Source of the DNA: Saussurea involucrata
Taxonomy: Eukaryota; Streptophyta; Magnoliopsida; Asterales; Asteraceae
Assembly: GCA_033807775.1 (NCBI GenBank)
Contig: CM066327.1
Location: 97,661,457 to 97,725,456, forward strand
DNA: 64,000 nucleotides
Direction: 5' to 3'
Shown here: one piece after another, positions 21,023 through 33,477 of the stretch
Layout: every line of letters starts with the position of its first letter
Numbering within the stretch: position 1 is the first letter of the stretch
Program-made: the position numbers and the translations under genes
The notes under the pieces: model-generated
The model's input: only the letters and a program-made list of their open reading frames with translations
What the model was told of the DNA's origin: nothing
Databases searched by the model: none

Positions 21023-21403
21023 GCTTGGGTGTTGAGCTAGGTACAGTCATTGTGGTGTTGGTGTTGGTTTGGGTAGAGGTTTTATCAGCATAGGTTTGGT
21101 TTTGCCTCTCTGGTAATTTTATTATTGGTGAGGGAGTTGGTGAATCAAGGATGATTGTATCATGTTTTGGTTGAGCAGGGGAAGAGGCTTCTGCAGGGTC
21201 GGTTTTTAGTCTGTCTGGTGGAAGGATCATCAGAGGCTGATCTCTTCTTAGATGCCATATCACTAACCAACGCATCAAATCCCTTGGCAACATCTTTTAG
21301 CGTGTCTTTTAATTCTGTGGCTGCAGATCTGATTTCGTTCACCAGAGATGCTTGTACATGCTTTTCAATTTGTTGTGTTTTGCCCACAAACTTGGAAGCT
21401 ATC
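21023..21403 (-). pseudogene. Env-like ORF of element A, segment between B and C2
   Basis: Minus-strand frame containing an amphipathic, helix-prone stretch (I-E-K-H-V-Q-A-S-L-V-N-E-I) and a charged linker with Pro/Thr. The sequence joins in register with the end of 34439-35645 across the CTATC target site of C2, and with 15084-15269 across B. There is one frame change near 21170, where two overlapping frames are open. Function unknown. Confidence 0.65.
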
Positions 21404-22346
21404 TGTTGGTCCCGAAGGCCTATACAAGTTTGTAGAATGGGGGGGGGGGGGGGGTTGAATACAAACACACAAATTTTACTTTTCTAATTTGTTTATTGAT
21501 AAATCATTAACAATTTACAGCTTGTTGCGGAAACAAGATTAAGGATAAACCTAAATCTAAACAAGTTGGAACACTAAGGTTTCTTGCACTAAGAGAGATA
21601 AGGAAATTACTAATAATAACCTATATGAGATAAGAGATTTGAACTTGTCCAGAGTTAGCAAGTTACTTCAAAAGAAGTGAGTTCATCTATTTATATACTG
21701 CATGCATTTAATGCAAATCAGTATATACTTTACACGTGTCATCAGCTGGTTGGTTGCATGTCATTGACTTTTGATGACAACCTTAGTAGCCGTAAGGATG
21801 AACAGTGTAGTATCAGAGTGGTTGTACGATTTCAGATTTTCGGAGGTTCTTTTCTGACATTCTTTAAGACAAAAGTACTTTGTACGGAGGACTTCATGGT
21901 CAGCTTTCGTTGATTCAGCAATTATCATTCAACGAATGATAAAGTTCAGCGATAGCTGAAGTCTTGTACTTGATACTTCACGTTGAGTGGACAAATCTGA
22001 GTCTTCGCTGATCCGCATCAGTTCATTAGGAGACTTGTCGCTGGTTATTGAGCTTGATCTTCGACTTCAGCGTAGAACCTTTGTGTGACGTGAAACTTGT
22101 GTTCAGAGATCATAAGTAAACAACTAACTTATCAGCGATCATCATAATGACTGAACAGACTCAGAGCATTAATGATGAACAGTTTCGCTGAATGTTTAAC
22201 TTAAAGAGCGAGAGTTCCTATCAGCGGTACTGGAAGATCTTAGTACTTATCAGCGATAGTGAAACTCTGATACATATTGTTTACTTACAATTTTCACTAA
22301 GTATAAGAGATGGTCATTATCAAATCACTGAGGGTTTGGATCAACA
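21404..22346 (-). repeat. 3' LTR of C2
   Basis: 943 bp, plus-strand TGTTGGTCCC to GGATCAACA. It has a run of 16 G (21439-21454), a G-box at 21733-21738, and a TATA region near 21695. It lacks about 30 bp seen in the 5' LTR near 33930. Confidence 0.93.
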
Positions 22347-22618
22347 ATCTCCCCCTATTTGATTATGACATAGCAACAAAGAAAATTGCTATTTAATGAA
22401 AACATAAGGATAAAAAGAACTCATAAAATATTTGTCCCTTTTACTGTTTTCTGGGATCTTTTCAGTACTGATGGAGTAAAGTACATTCGCTGAAATCTTT
22501 CTTTAAAACTTTGAATAAGGTTACAAAGAGAAATGGAAAGATTACAAGTACGAGCGAAATAAATTACAAGTACAAAAGGATAACTGATAAAATAGATGAA
22601 AGAGGCGATTTTATCAGC
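22347..22618 (-). other. C2 3' untranslated region with polypurine tract
   Basis: Minus-strand AGGGGGAGAT abuts the 3' LTR (22347-22357). The rest is AT-rich and noncoding. Confidence 0.75.
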
Positions 22619-25600
22619 TTACAGAGGTTCTTCCTTAATGAGAAGTTCATCAAGGGTCTTTTCAGTGGGGATCATCCAGTCAGGAACCGTTACGCCTCGT
22701 TTTCTTTTGTTCAGCGCTTCTTCAAAGATCAAGGGTTTTAGGTGTCGTGCCTGAATGTCTTTTCTGAAGTCACACCAGTAGATGAGATCTCTGAGCTGTT
22801 CGATTGGAGTGATTGGAAGCTCAGCGATCCGTTGAAAACATTTACGTCCGTCGTAGTCGAGAAAGAATATTCCATAAGGATTACTGATGACTTTACTAGG
22901 GACGAAAAGTTCACATGGTGGCAAAGAAATGTCAAGGGCGGATAGATCAGGGTCAGGACAAAGCACTTCAGCGCGAGAGAAACCAATTCCAGTTTCATTT
23001 CGTATGACAGGACCTGAGTTTGAATCTTGACGTTTCTTCTTTGGAGAGGCCCTTTTTCTTTTCAGCTTAAGATCAGGAGGAGGAGGAATGTCCACATAAG
23101 AAGATATCAAGTCGATCTGTCTGTTTATCAGCTTTTCGAAATGATCCTTGTACTTAGATTGTGACGAATGGATAGCTAACCTCTTCTCCAGCCATTCAGA
23201 GAGACCATACCTTTTTACACTGTCAGCGCGAAAGTCTTCAGATTGGCCATCTTCTCTGAAAAGTTTGATGTCAACAATAGGTACTCCGATAGAGGTTCTT
23301 CCAGAGATGAATACCTTGTTGATCTTCGTTGGACGATATCTGAAGTGAATTTTCTCTTTACACCAGATCAGGGTGGTCTGAGAAACTTCAGTTTTCTTTT
23401 CCACGATCTTCTGGGCTTCTTCCCAAAGCTTTCGTTGGATTTGAATGGGAACACGTTTCAGCTTGGGGTCTTTGACAGATTCTTGAGTAAGCTTGATGGC
23501 GTATTCTCTGTCTTTTTCTTCAGTTTCCTTTCTTTCAGCGATTAGGCGTTCAACTCTGAGGTGTTCCTTGTATTCAGCTTTTGAGATTCTGAACTTTGGA
23601 GGAACTGAAGGAAGTTGATCACGCCTCATAATGATTCGTTGATCCTCGAATCGCTTTATTATTTCCTCTCTTTTTTTTGTTCCTCTTCACTTAGCTTTTG
23701 AGGAGCTAAGGAAGGTCTGCGTTTGTGAGAGAGAGTCTGTTCCTCAGGTTCATCAGTCTCAGAGATCAAATCCAAGACTGGGATTATTTCTTCAGCGGCA
23801 GCTGGTATTTTTGGTGAAGTCTCAGTTGTGGAGCCTTCATCGATATCCTCAAACAGGGGAGAGGACTAGCTGAAACACAGCGATCTTACAAGTAAGAACT
23901 TGGGTAGAAACAGATAGAGAGAATTGGTTTAAGTGTATAGGTTTGGGTAGAGGAACTGATAGTGTATGATAGAGGAGGGATGGAGTAAGAGATGTTTAGT
24001 GTACCTGACAAACCAGCTTTTCAAGCAAGATCGTCAGATTGTCATATTCAGCGACGCTATTGCCTTTGCCTTTCTCAGCTCCAGAGACTGAGGGCGTTGT
24101 CTTTGTCCGCTCCCCTGAAGGTTCATTTATCGAGATCCCCTTAAGAGCTTTGATCCTTGGGGCAGGTTTGACAATAAAGAAATCATCGTCATCTTCGTCA
24201 TCATCATCATCATTCTTCTTTGGAGAAGAAGATGGTTCATCATCAAGGATGTCGACGGATTCATCATCTTCTGCTTCGGATTCTTCAGCTTCTTCTTCGA
24301 GTTTCTCCCCCTCAGATACAGAGGCGAGCTTCTCGGTTCCCTCAGGGTTTTCATCTCCCTGAGGTCCAGCGGCAGCTTCAGTTTCAATAGTCTTCTCACC
24401 CTCTTCAGCGAAGGTGAGGTCTTCGTTCTTCTCTCCCCTGATAGATTCATCATGGGAAAGGTCTTCAGCGCTCTTCTCCCTGGGATGTTCAGCGCCATTC
24501 TCCCCCTTTTTTTCATGATGACTGGGCGAGGAATGGGTAGACTCTTCAGCTGTGGGAGGCTCTCTGTCTTCTTGGCCAGAGATACCCACACAGCTTTCAA
24601 TCTTTGCTAATCTGACTTCTAGGCCAGTTATAGCAGGATTGATCTTTTCCAGCTCTTTGCGATCCGTCGCTGTGAAAGTTTCCAATGCAGGGACAGGGGT
24701 AGGTTCAAGAGCAGGAGTTCTCGCCTTGTTGAGCAGCTCTTCAATCATTGTTTTCATCGAACCAACGTCGGTCTTTACAGAGCCTAAGTCAGTCGTCAGA
24801 GTTTGAACATTTGTCTTCACAGCAGACATATCACCCTCTAGTGCTCCAACCGATGTCTTCAGCGTTGTTACTTCGCCGGACATGGAGGAAACTGATTGTT
24901 TGAGTGAGGTGTAGTCTGTGTAGATATCAGCGAGCACCTTAGCGAAATCGCTGAGAGTCTTATCAACTTGCTTCAAGTCATCTGCGGAAGCTGTCTTCTC
25001 CACCACCGTTGTCAGCTTTGTCAATTTTTCTCCAGCGGTGGTTACAGCTGCAGAGTTGTCGGAGAGTGTGGTGGTGAGATCTGTCAGCTTTGTTTCCACG
25101 GACTTCAGAGAAGCGTTGATGTCTCCCAAATTAGGACCTGTAACACATAAGTACTTGTGAACAAAGGAAAGCTCAGAAGTTTCAGGTTTAGTTACAGTGT
25201 ATATGGGTTGATTTGTACCAGCAGGAGGATTGATGAACTAGTCAAAGTTGCGGATCCCTGAAAAATGTTCCATATCTTCCTCAAAAGTTCGGTGAGGAAT
25301 GGTAATCTCTGTAGGTCCTGTCTTCATCATTCTTTGAGAAGCGTCAGCGGAGGCTTCTGGAATGATGGCATCTCCAGTATTCTTTGGAGGAGAGTCCAAG
25401 TGAGTAGAGGGAGAAGCGAAGGATAAGAATTGGGTTCGGGTACTGAGTTCAGCGTTGGATTCGCTGAAAATCGCTTCATCAGTCTTTAGAGAGACTGAAG
25501 GAGGTTGGGTAGGTTCCAAGTTTCTAACCTCAGCGTTTAGAGACGCTGAAGCCGGGATTAAATGGATGGTTTGAATGGGTGTGGCAGAGCGTACCACAGA

Positions 25601-26716
25601 ACTTTCCTTCAGCTCTGCAGAATGAGCTGAGGAGTCTTCAACAGGAGATTGTTGGGGCTGCTCCTTGGTTTTCTTGATCCTTTTGGAACCAAGTGGGATT
25701 GAAGAGTGTTTCCTTTTCTTAGAAGGAGAGGAATGTGTGGCCGGGGTATCAGCGATGGGTATTGTCGCTGAAGGAGCCACAAAAGTTGAAGAAGTTGGGT
25801 TGAGAAGAGTGAGAAGGGTAGAAAGACGTACCTCATTTTCGACAGGTTTGAAGTCGAGCACCTTAGGGCCAACCTGAGAGAGTTTCAGGTCACCCTCTTT
25901 CGGGTAGCTGTCCTTCAGGCCATATTGAAAGATGGCGCTGATGAATCGGGGGTAGGGAAACCATGCAGGTCTGTCAGCGGCAGAATCCACGCGTTGCACT
26001 AAGTCATCATAGATAATAGATGCCCAGTCGATGTGTAGACCTTTCAGCAGAGCGTATCCCATTGCTTGCTGAGGTTGAGCGGCTTGATCAGAGGAGCCGG
26101 TTTTCGCAGTCATGCAGCTGATCAGATGGGCGAAGATGAAATTCATCACGCTTGGCATTTTTGACTTCTTTATCAGCGTCAGCTTCTTCGCAGGCTTCTT
26201 GTCTCTGCCAATTTCCCATACATAGCCCATTGCATCAAAAAATGCAATAAGAGCTTCTTTGTCAGCGTGCTTTTTATGGTCAGGGAATGGAACGAAAGGT
26301 TTTTCTTTGGTAGCGTTGGGAAAGTTTAGAGCTTTGCGAATGATTGCGGGGGTTATCTTTATTGTGCCATACTCAGTATCGCTGAGTATGCAGTCAATAG
26401 TTTTGGAGGGATCTTTGGCGGATGGTAGCTGAGAGTGTCTGGCAGAGTACCAGAACTGGGATAGCAATAGCTGACTTGCAGGAGGTGTGATTGTCAGGGA
26501 TGTTGAAATGCAGCTATTCTTAAGGAAATTTACAGCATCATCCAGATGTGTAACTTGCTTTCGATAAGGAAACTCGAAAAGCGCAGAGAGGTTGTTTATC
26601 TTGGTCCAGTCAAGTTGATCCATAGAAAACTTAACCTGTGGAGCCATTTTGATATCCACTTCTTCAGAGTCAGTGGAGAAGTTCTCAGCGGTGGCATGAA
26701 TCTTGGAAGTTGCCAT
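22619..26716 (-). pseudogene. Env-like ORF of C2, nearly complete
   Basis: Starts with a true ATG at 26716 (M-A-T-S-K-I-H-A). Order: globular N-terminal module (residues 1-300; L-S-Q-F-W-Y-S, F-F-D-A-M-G-Y, M-N-F-I-F-A-H-L-I), then a Pro/Ser linker with K-R-K...S-K-R-I-K-K, a possible nuclear signal. A Thr/Val/Leu coiled-coil-like region follows (24500-25129), then an acidic E/D tract (24180-24300), a GT-AG intron (24004-23876), a charged helix, and a C-terminal module with L-P-I-T-P-I-E-Q-L and D-W-M-I-P. Breaks: an in-frame TAG at 25238-25240 (C1 has AAC there) and an 8-A run near 23674 that shifts frame. No signal peptide or clear membrane segment, so 'envelope' is a positional label only. 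The nuclear-type signals argue for an intracellular role (inference). Confidence 0.78.
23876..24004 (-). other. Candidate GT-AG intron in C2 env-like gene
   Basis: Minus-strand CAG|GTACAC to TTTCAGCTAG|, 129 nt. Same borders as 12471-12620 in C1, but the interior is diverged and shorter. Confidence 0.65.
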
Positions 26717-27690
26717 TTCTCTGTATTATCAGTTCAACCAAAGATGTTAACAAATAAGAATTATCTTAATGTGGAAAGAAATTTCCATTAAGATGTTTCG
26801 AATTTTATCCATTTCATTCAGACAAAAATGTCTTAATGAAGATTAGGGTTTTTCTTGATTTTTGACAGAAAAGTAAAACCCATTGAATCTTGTTATCCAG
26901 TTTTCTATGAAGAAATTAGATTCTGGAAACGAATGAAGAACAAGTTTAAGATTTTTGCATTTAAACTTGAAGAACAACCATGAAATGGTTGTGTTCATAA
27001 AACCATGAAAGAAATGATTTCATTTTACAAAGTTCTTTTGTTTGATCTTGTTAAAACAAAGAGAAGATCGGAAACAAGTTATACGCATTTGGTAATAAAT
27101 AAGAACATACTAACCTTGATGTTTGATAACGAAGATGATGAACAGTTTTTGAGAGCACAAATGCAACAGAGGATTCTTTCTTGCGGAGGAGGATTTGATC
27201 GCGTAAAAGATAAAATATAAACCAAGAGTTGTTTATATAGAGATTTTAGAGAGAGAAAACCTTGAGCGGTTAAAGGTTTTCATCATGACACGGACACGTG
27301 TTTGCATTTGATTGGCGAAAGAACGAAACGTGCAAACATGTGTCAGAAAGAAGAACGTGCCGGGGTTTATCCGTTGCAATGACGTCACAACTGTCCTTTC
27401 ATATTCTTGGTTGTCTCTGAGGTTTTGAAAAACTCAGGGACTCTTTGAAAACATGAAGCACTGAATAGAAATATCAGTGAAGGTTTTAAGAAATTTCAAA
27501 AAGTCGCTGTAAAGGAAGAGATATTCAGCGATGCAATTTATTTTGAAATCTTGCATTTACATGCGATATGTCAGAGAGAGTAAACATACCTTGATATCAG
27601 CGAATCAAGTTTATTCAGAGAGAGAATGATAGAATGGGTTATACAAGTTGATTTTATCCTATCGCTGATTAAGGTGAACCGCTGAAGGTT
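26717..27690 (-). other. C2 spacer between pol and env-like ORF
   Basis: 974 bp with no ORF that I trust. It carries several TCAGCG words near pol, then a G-box and TATA box (listed separately), then a long leader-like stretch to the env-like ATG. Confidence 0.6.
27232..27300 (-). promoter_or_regulatory. Candidate internal promoter ahead of the C2 env-like ORF
   Basis: On the minus strand a G-box (CACGTG, 27295-27300, in GACACGTGT context) is followed about 60 bp downstream by TATATAAA (27239-27232); the env-like ATG is about 515 bp further on. D and A show the same order. Inferred from sequence only. Confidence 0.45.
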
Positions 27691-30600
27691 TTATCCTTCA
27701 AAGTTCAGCATTCCAAGCTCGCTGATGAGAGAGTTGAATCTTGTCTCATCAAGAGGTTTGGTAAATAGATCAGCTAACTGATAATCAGTTGGAATAAAAT
27801 GAAGTTCTATATCACCATTCATCACATGATCTCTGATAAAATGATATCTGATTTCGATGTGTTTTGTCTTTGAGTGTAGCACTGGGTTGTTGGCTATAGC
27901 GATGGCACTTGTGCTGTCGCAATAGATTGGAATTTTTGAGAGCTGAAGATCATAGTCTATTAGCTAATTTCTCATCCACAAGACCTGAGAACAGCAGCTT
28001 CCAGCGGCTACATACTCAGCTTCAGCTGTGGAAGTGGATACTGAGTTTTGCTTCTTACTTGTCCAACTTACCAGTTTCCACCCAGGAGCTGGCATCCTCC
28101 TGTGGTGCTTTTTCTATCCATTTTACAACCTGCAAAATCACTATCTGATTATGCAGTTAGATCGAATCCTGAGTCTTTGGGATACCAAAGACCTAGATTC
28201 GCTGTACCCTTAAGATATCGAAAGATTCGCTTTACAACTTTCATATGAGATATCTTAGGTTCAGCTTGATATCGTGCACACAAGCATGTTGCAAACATAA
28301 TATCGGGTCGGCTAGCTGTAAGATACAATAGTGAGCCGATCATCCCACGGTACAACGTAACATTGACAGGAACACCCTTTATGTCCTTATCAAGTGTCAG
28401 CGGTGGTGCCATAGGGGTTTTCATAGCTGAACTTTCAGTTAAGTCGAATTTCTTCAGCATATCTTTAACATATTTTCCCTGATTTATAAAAGTTCCTTTT
28501 TCAGTTTGCTTAATCTGAAGACCAAGGAAATATGTTAGTTCACCCATCATGCTCATTTTATACTCATCTTTCATTCTATCAGCGAAACGAGTACAAAGCT
28601 CAGGGTTAGTAGAACCAAATATAATGTCATCAACATATATTTGAACTAGAATGATATGACCTTTCACTTTTCTAAAAAATAGAGTTTTGTCAATCTTACC
28701 TCGCTCAAAATTTTCAATATGGAGATAAGAGGAAGAGTGTCATACCATGCACGTGGAGCTTGCTTTAAGCCATAAAGTGCCTTGTCCAGTTTATAAACAT
28801 AACCTGGACGCTTAGGATCTGAGAATCCTGGAGGTTGTTCCACATAAACTTCTTCATTCAGCTTTCCATTCAGAAACGTTGACTTAACATCCATCTGATG
28901 TACAGTGAAGTTTTTGTGTACAACATATGCTAAGAAAAGACGAATAGATTCAAGTCTTGCTACTGGAGCAAATGTTTCGTCATAATCTATGCCTTCCTCT
29001 TGTCTGTATCCCTGAGCAACAAGACGAGCTTTGTTGCGAGTTACAGTACCATGTTCGTCCAACTTGTTTCGATAGACCCATTTAGTGCCTATCACAGTTT
29101 TGTCAGTTGGTCTTCGAACAAGTTTCCAAACTTTGTTTCTTTCAAATTCAGTCAGCTCTTCTTGCATGGCGCTGACCCAGTTTGGATCTTTGAGGGCATC
29201 ATCTACCTTCTTTGGTTCAGTTAGTGAAATAAAATTTACAAATAGACAAATATTACCTGCACTTCGTCGAGTCTGAATCCCAGCGTTTGGATCACCAAGA
29301 ATTTGATCGATTGGGTGATTTATGGTCCATCGCTGAGCCAGAACGTGAGATGCTGACTCAACTTGATCTTGTGAAGATGAAGCTTCAGCGACGTCGGGAG
29401 TATCAGCCAATAGAGTAATGGATGCAGTTGTCATTATATTCACTGATTGCTGAGAGGTAGATGGAATGTCTGAGATATTTGGATCAACTGCAGGTATAGT
29501 GTTTATAGGAACAGCTGAGACCCATGATGTTTCAGCTTCACTATTCTGCATGTTTGGAATGATAGTGGGACTATCATCTTCTACTGGATGAGCATGAGGA
29601 GTGGGAATATCTTCTGAATCACCAAGATGAGAAAACATCCATTGATTCAGTTCTTCTGTATCAGCGTTCGGTTTAGAGTTCGCTGAACGGGATTCGTCAA
29701 ACGTGACGTGAATAGTTTCTTCTACAGTTTGTCTTCTTCGATTGAAGACTCTGAAGGCTTTGGAAACTGAGGAGTATCCAAGAAAGATTCCATCATCAGC
29801 CTTAGGATCAAATTTTCCAAGAGCATCTCTATTGTTCAGTATAAAACACTGACAACCAAAGATGTGAAGAAAGCTGATCGAGGGCTTTCTCCCATGAAAA
29901 AGTTCATAGGCTGTTTTATTGAATCTTTTGACTATCAGCGACCTGTTTTGCGTAAAACAAGCAGTGTTGACAGCTTCTGCCCAAAACTGAGTATGCAGGT
30001 GAGAATCGCTGAGCATTGAACGTGCATCTTCAACAATTGTTCTATTTTTTCTTTCAGCGACTCCATTTTGTTGCGGTGTTCTCACTGACGAAAAGTTGTG
30101 AGAAATACCCTTACTCTTAAAGAAGGAATCAAGAGAACTGTTTTTTTGAATTCAGTCCCATGATCACTCCTTATTGAGCGAACGGTCAGATTGTTCAGGG
30201 TTTCCATCTTCCGAACAAAGGTGATGAGTTCTTCAGGGGTGTCACTCTTAGAACGGAGAAACATTACCCAAGTGAGGCGTGAGAATTCATCAACTATGAC
30301 CAGCGTATATTTCTTTCCAGCGATGGATTGTTTGTTAACAGGGCCAAACAAATCCATATGGAGTAGTTGTAGAGGAGATGACACTGAGGAAACTTGCTTT
30401 GATTTAAAGCTTGCTTTGGTCTGCTTCCCTTTTTCACACGCTGAACATAATGACTCTTTGGCGTATGAATGCTGAGGTAGACCAGTGACTAACTCTTTTG
30501 ACGAAAGAGTGTTCAGTGTCTTGAAATTTAGATGAGAGAGCCTCTTATGCCATAGCCAGTTGACATCAGATGAGGCCTTTGAGAAGAAACAGGAGTTCTC

Positions 30601-30975
30601 AGTGGTTGTTGAGTCCGTGTTTATTACATAAACATTTTCCAAACGATAACCGCTGAGAGCTATCTTCTCCTTTTTCTCAGAGACAAAGCAGGATTCCTTA
30701 GTAAAAATTACTTTGTTATCCATGTCGCAAAGCTGACTGATGCTTAGAAGATTATGCTTCAGCCCTTCAACATATGCGACTCTTCTGAAGGAGGTTGTAC
30801 CATTTGAAAGTACACCATACCTTCGGGTATGTCCTTTTCCATTTCCACCGAAAGTCACAGAGGGACCTTTCTCTTCTTTGTATTCAGCGAGCAGGCTTTT
30901 CTTACCAGTCATGTGTCTAGAGCATCCGCTATCGAGATACCAGATACCCTTCTTAACCTGCAATACAAAAGAAGA
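27691..30975 (-). pseudogene. pol of C2: protease, integrase, RT, RNase H (lightly broken)
   Basis: Begins in frame right after the gag TAA. The protease W-Y-L-D-S-G-C-S-R-H-M-T-G is intact. Integrase: G-P-x-V, D-L-F-G, R-S-D-H-G-T-E-F and P-Q-Q-N-G-V-A-E-R-K, so catalytic residues are kept. RT: M-D-V-K-S-T-F-L-N-G and an intact Y-V-D-D-I-I-F-G. RNase H ends Y-Q-L-A-D-L-F-T-K-P. Breaks: a 7-A run near 30150 that changes frame in integrase, a frame change near 28700 in RT, a stop at 28149-28151, and a stop near 27965. This is the least damaged pol in the window and was probably active recently on an evolutionary scale (inference). Confidence 0.92.
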
Positions 30976-33397
30976 TTAGTTTTTCTTAGGTACCCACTTA
31001 ACCATGTATACACGTTTGTCAGTGGAAGTAATTGGAATAGAAAGTTCAGCAGTCTTCGCAGCATTTGAAGATTCAGCTTTGTCTTTCTTCACTTTGGTTA
31101 ATTTCTTAACCTCAGTGGTAGAATTCACCTTGACCTGATTTGCACCAGGGTTGGTCTTCTTTGCCTTAGGGGCAATCTTCACCTTAGCTATCTTTTCAGC
31201 TTTGGTGGCTGTGGGGCACTTACTAGCAATATGATCAGTGAGTCCACAGTGATAACATTTCCTATAGCTAAAAGTAGTTCTAGGACCATTTGAATGCTGA
31301 GCTTTTAATTTTGAATTAGAAGTGCCAGCACCAAGTATACTATTGGCTTTAGAAATGAGACGAACATTCAGTTCTTCAGATTTCAGATTTCTTACCAAGG
31401 ACATCCACTCTGAGTCTAGGAGTAGATCGCTGAATAGATCCAGAGATCAGCTTCCTTGATCCAGAGGGATGTGTCACTGAATCTTTAGAAGCATTCAGCT
31501 TTGGTACTAAATTACCCTTCTGAGGATTTTGATAAATAACAATTCCTTTACCTTTGTCTTTAGAGACAGAGGTAGATTTTGAATAAACCATTTTCTCCTT
31601 GCCTTTTGAGGAGGTAGGAGTTTCCTCAGGGATTGGTGTAATGGACGATGAGCACTGAGAAGATGAAGTATCAGCGACTGAGGATACGAACGTTCCAAAT
31701 TTAAGCATTGAACGCTCAGTGGTTGGTTTTGAAGTTTCATATTTGTAACCCAAACCACGTTTATCACTCAGTGGAATTTGAGACTTTATTATCTCAGTGA
31801 TCTTTGTTGAGGAATTACACCATCCTTCAACAGTAGCTTTTTCAGCTTTTAATGCAGCGATTGCTTCTGCTCGTTCGATTTTGACTAGCTGATTTAAATA
31901 TACTTGATCTTTAAAATCTTCTTCAATTTTAGAAAGCTTTTCTATTTGAAGATGACAGTTTTTAAGCTTTTCAGCGAGATCAAGGTTTTGGTTTTCAACC
32001 ACAGTTTTGCCGTTCATGGCTTCGTATAAACTTCTAGTCAAGAGATCGATCTTACGGAGACTATCAGCTTCATCAATATTTGCAATATTGGTAAAGAAAG
32101 AAGGTGATACCTGAATAGCAGAGGTTGAAGTGGAGGGAATGTCTGAACTTTCTTCCTCTTCTTCAATCTTGGCCATGAGACATTGATTTGCTTCATCATC
32201 TTCAGAATCAGATGATGATGCTTCTTCATCAGAAGCAGCCCAATCATAGTCAGCCATTAGGCCTTTGCCTTTCTTCTTAAAGCTTTTCAGCTTCGCATAT
32301 TTTTCTTTCAGCTTTGAGTATTTGTCATCTTTATTCATTGGAACAAAGGATTTCTTTGTAAAAGCTGAGGGTCTAGAAACTTTCTTAGACCTGCACTCGT
32401 TAGCAAAATGTCCTATCTTTTCGCAGTTAAAACAAGTAGCAGTAGCCTTATCAACAAAAACTGATGATTTAGGCTTGTCAGCTATGGAAAGAGGTTTGTT
32501 CTTTCTAAACATTTTCTTCTTGGCAAATCTCCTGAACTTTTTGGTTAGGAGAGCCAAGGATTCATCATCTGAAAAATCAGAATCTGATGAACTTTCAGAG
32601 TTACTCTCTAACTCAGTGATAGTGACTGAGGGTCGCTGAGTAGAAGGTTCCTCTTAGATTAAAGCAACATGGGTGCTTTTGGAATCTTTTACAAGATTCT
32701 TCTTAAGATGGCTTGATTGCTCATGATTCAGCAACGTCCCATATAAGGTAGCAAGGGTCATTGATCTTAGATCCTTTGACAGCTTGAGACACATGGAATA
32801 ATTGTCCCAGCTTTCAGGTAAACATTCTAGAAACTTTGTCAGCACTTCAAAGTTAGAATATTCCTTACCAACAGTTTTCAGATCTATAATTAAACAATTA
32901 AAACGTTGGTGAACTTCAGAGAGAGTTTCATTCTTACCAGAAATGAAGCTTTCGTATTGTCTTACCAGGTTGATCTTTCTTGAGTCCTGGATTTCAGACG
33001 TTCCTTCATACTGAACACATATTGTGTCCCACATGGTTTTTGATGTTTTCAGATTCATGACGGAATGGTAGACTTCGTCAGGAAGAGCCATGGATAGTAT
33101 GGATCTGGCTTTTGTATCTATAGCCACTTTCTTCTTATCTTCGTCAGTCCATTGATGGATTTCTTTAGGTACCAGCCTTTCTGGAATAGCAGGTCTATTC
33201 TCAGTGCCTGGAACTGCAGCATCAAATCTTACAGGGATGAATGGACCATTCTCAAGATAGTAAGGCATCGTAGGGTCTACACCTTCTAAGAAGAGTGTCA
33301 TCCTATTTTTCCATAAGTTGAAGTTATCTCTGGAAAATCTAGGGGGTTTTGCAAGAGAACCATTGTCTATATAATTTGTGTTTGTATTGGTGGCCAT
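30976..33397 (-). pseudogene. gag of C2 (lightly broken)
   Basis: ATG at 33397 (M-A-T-N-T-N-T-N-Y). The N-terminal gag domain has F-S-R-D-N-F-N-L-W-K-N-R-M and L-P-E-S-W-D-N-Y. The first knuckle C-F-N-C-x4-H-x4-C is at about 32392-32434. An acidic Ser/Glu/Asp segment (about 32150-32260), helix-prone middle and second knuckle C-Y-H-C-x4-H-x4-C (about 31212-31260) follow, then the end W-V-P-K-K-N and TAA. Breaks: a TAA at 32654-32656 where C1 has TCA, and a 7-bp tandem duplication near 31380 that shifts frame. The C-terminal TAA lies in frame with pol. Confidence 0.9.
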
Positions 33398-33463
33398 TTT
33401 CAGATAATAGCAAGGAAGAGAAATATCTTAGATTAGATCTTGTTTATGAGATTAAACAAATCC

Positions 33464-33475
33464 GCTCTGATACCA
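33464..33475 (-). other. Primer-binding site of C2
   Basis: Minus-strand TGGTATCAGAGC, two bases inside the 5' LTR. Confidence 0.88.
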
Positions 33476-33477
33476 CT

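Noticed and set aside
26546..27220. Small plus-strand open frames opposite the C2 env-like start and spacer
   Set aside because: Antisense to coding or leader sequence, no recognisable domain, no conserved counterpart in C1.
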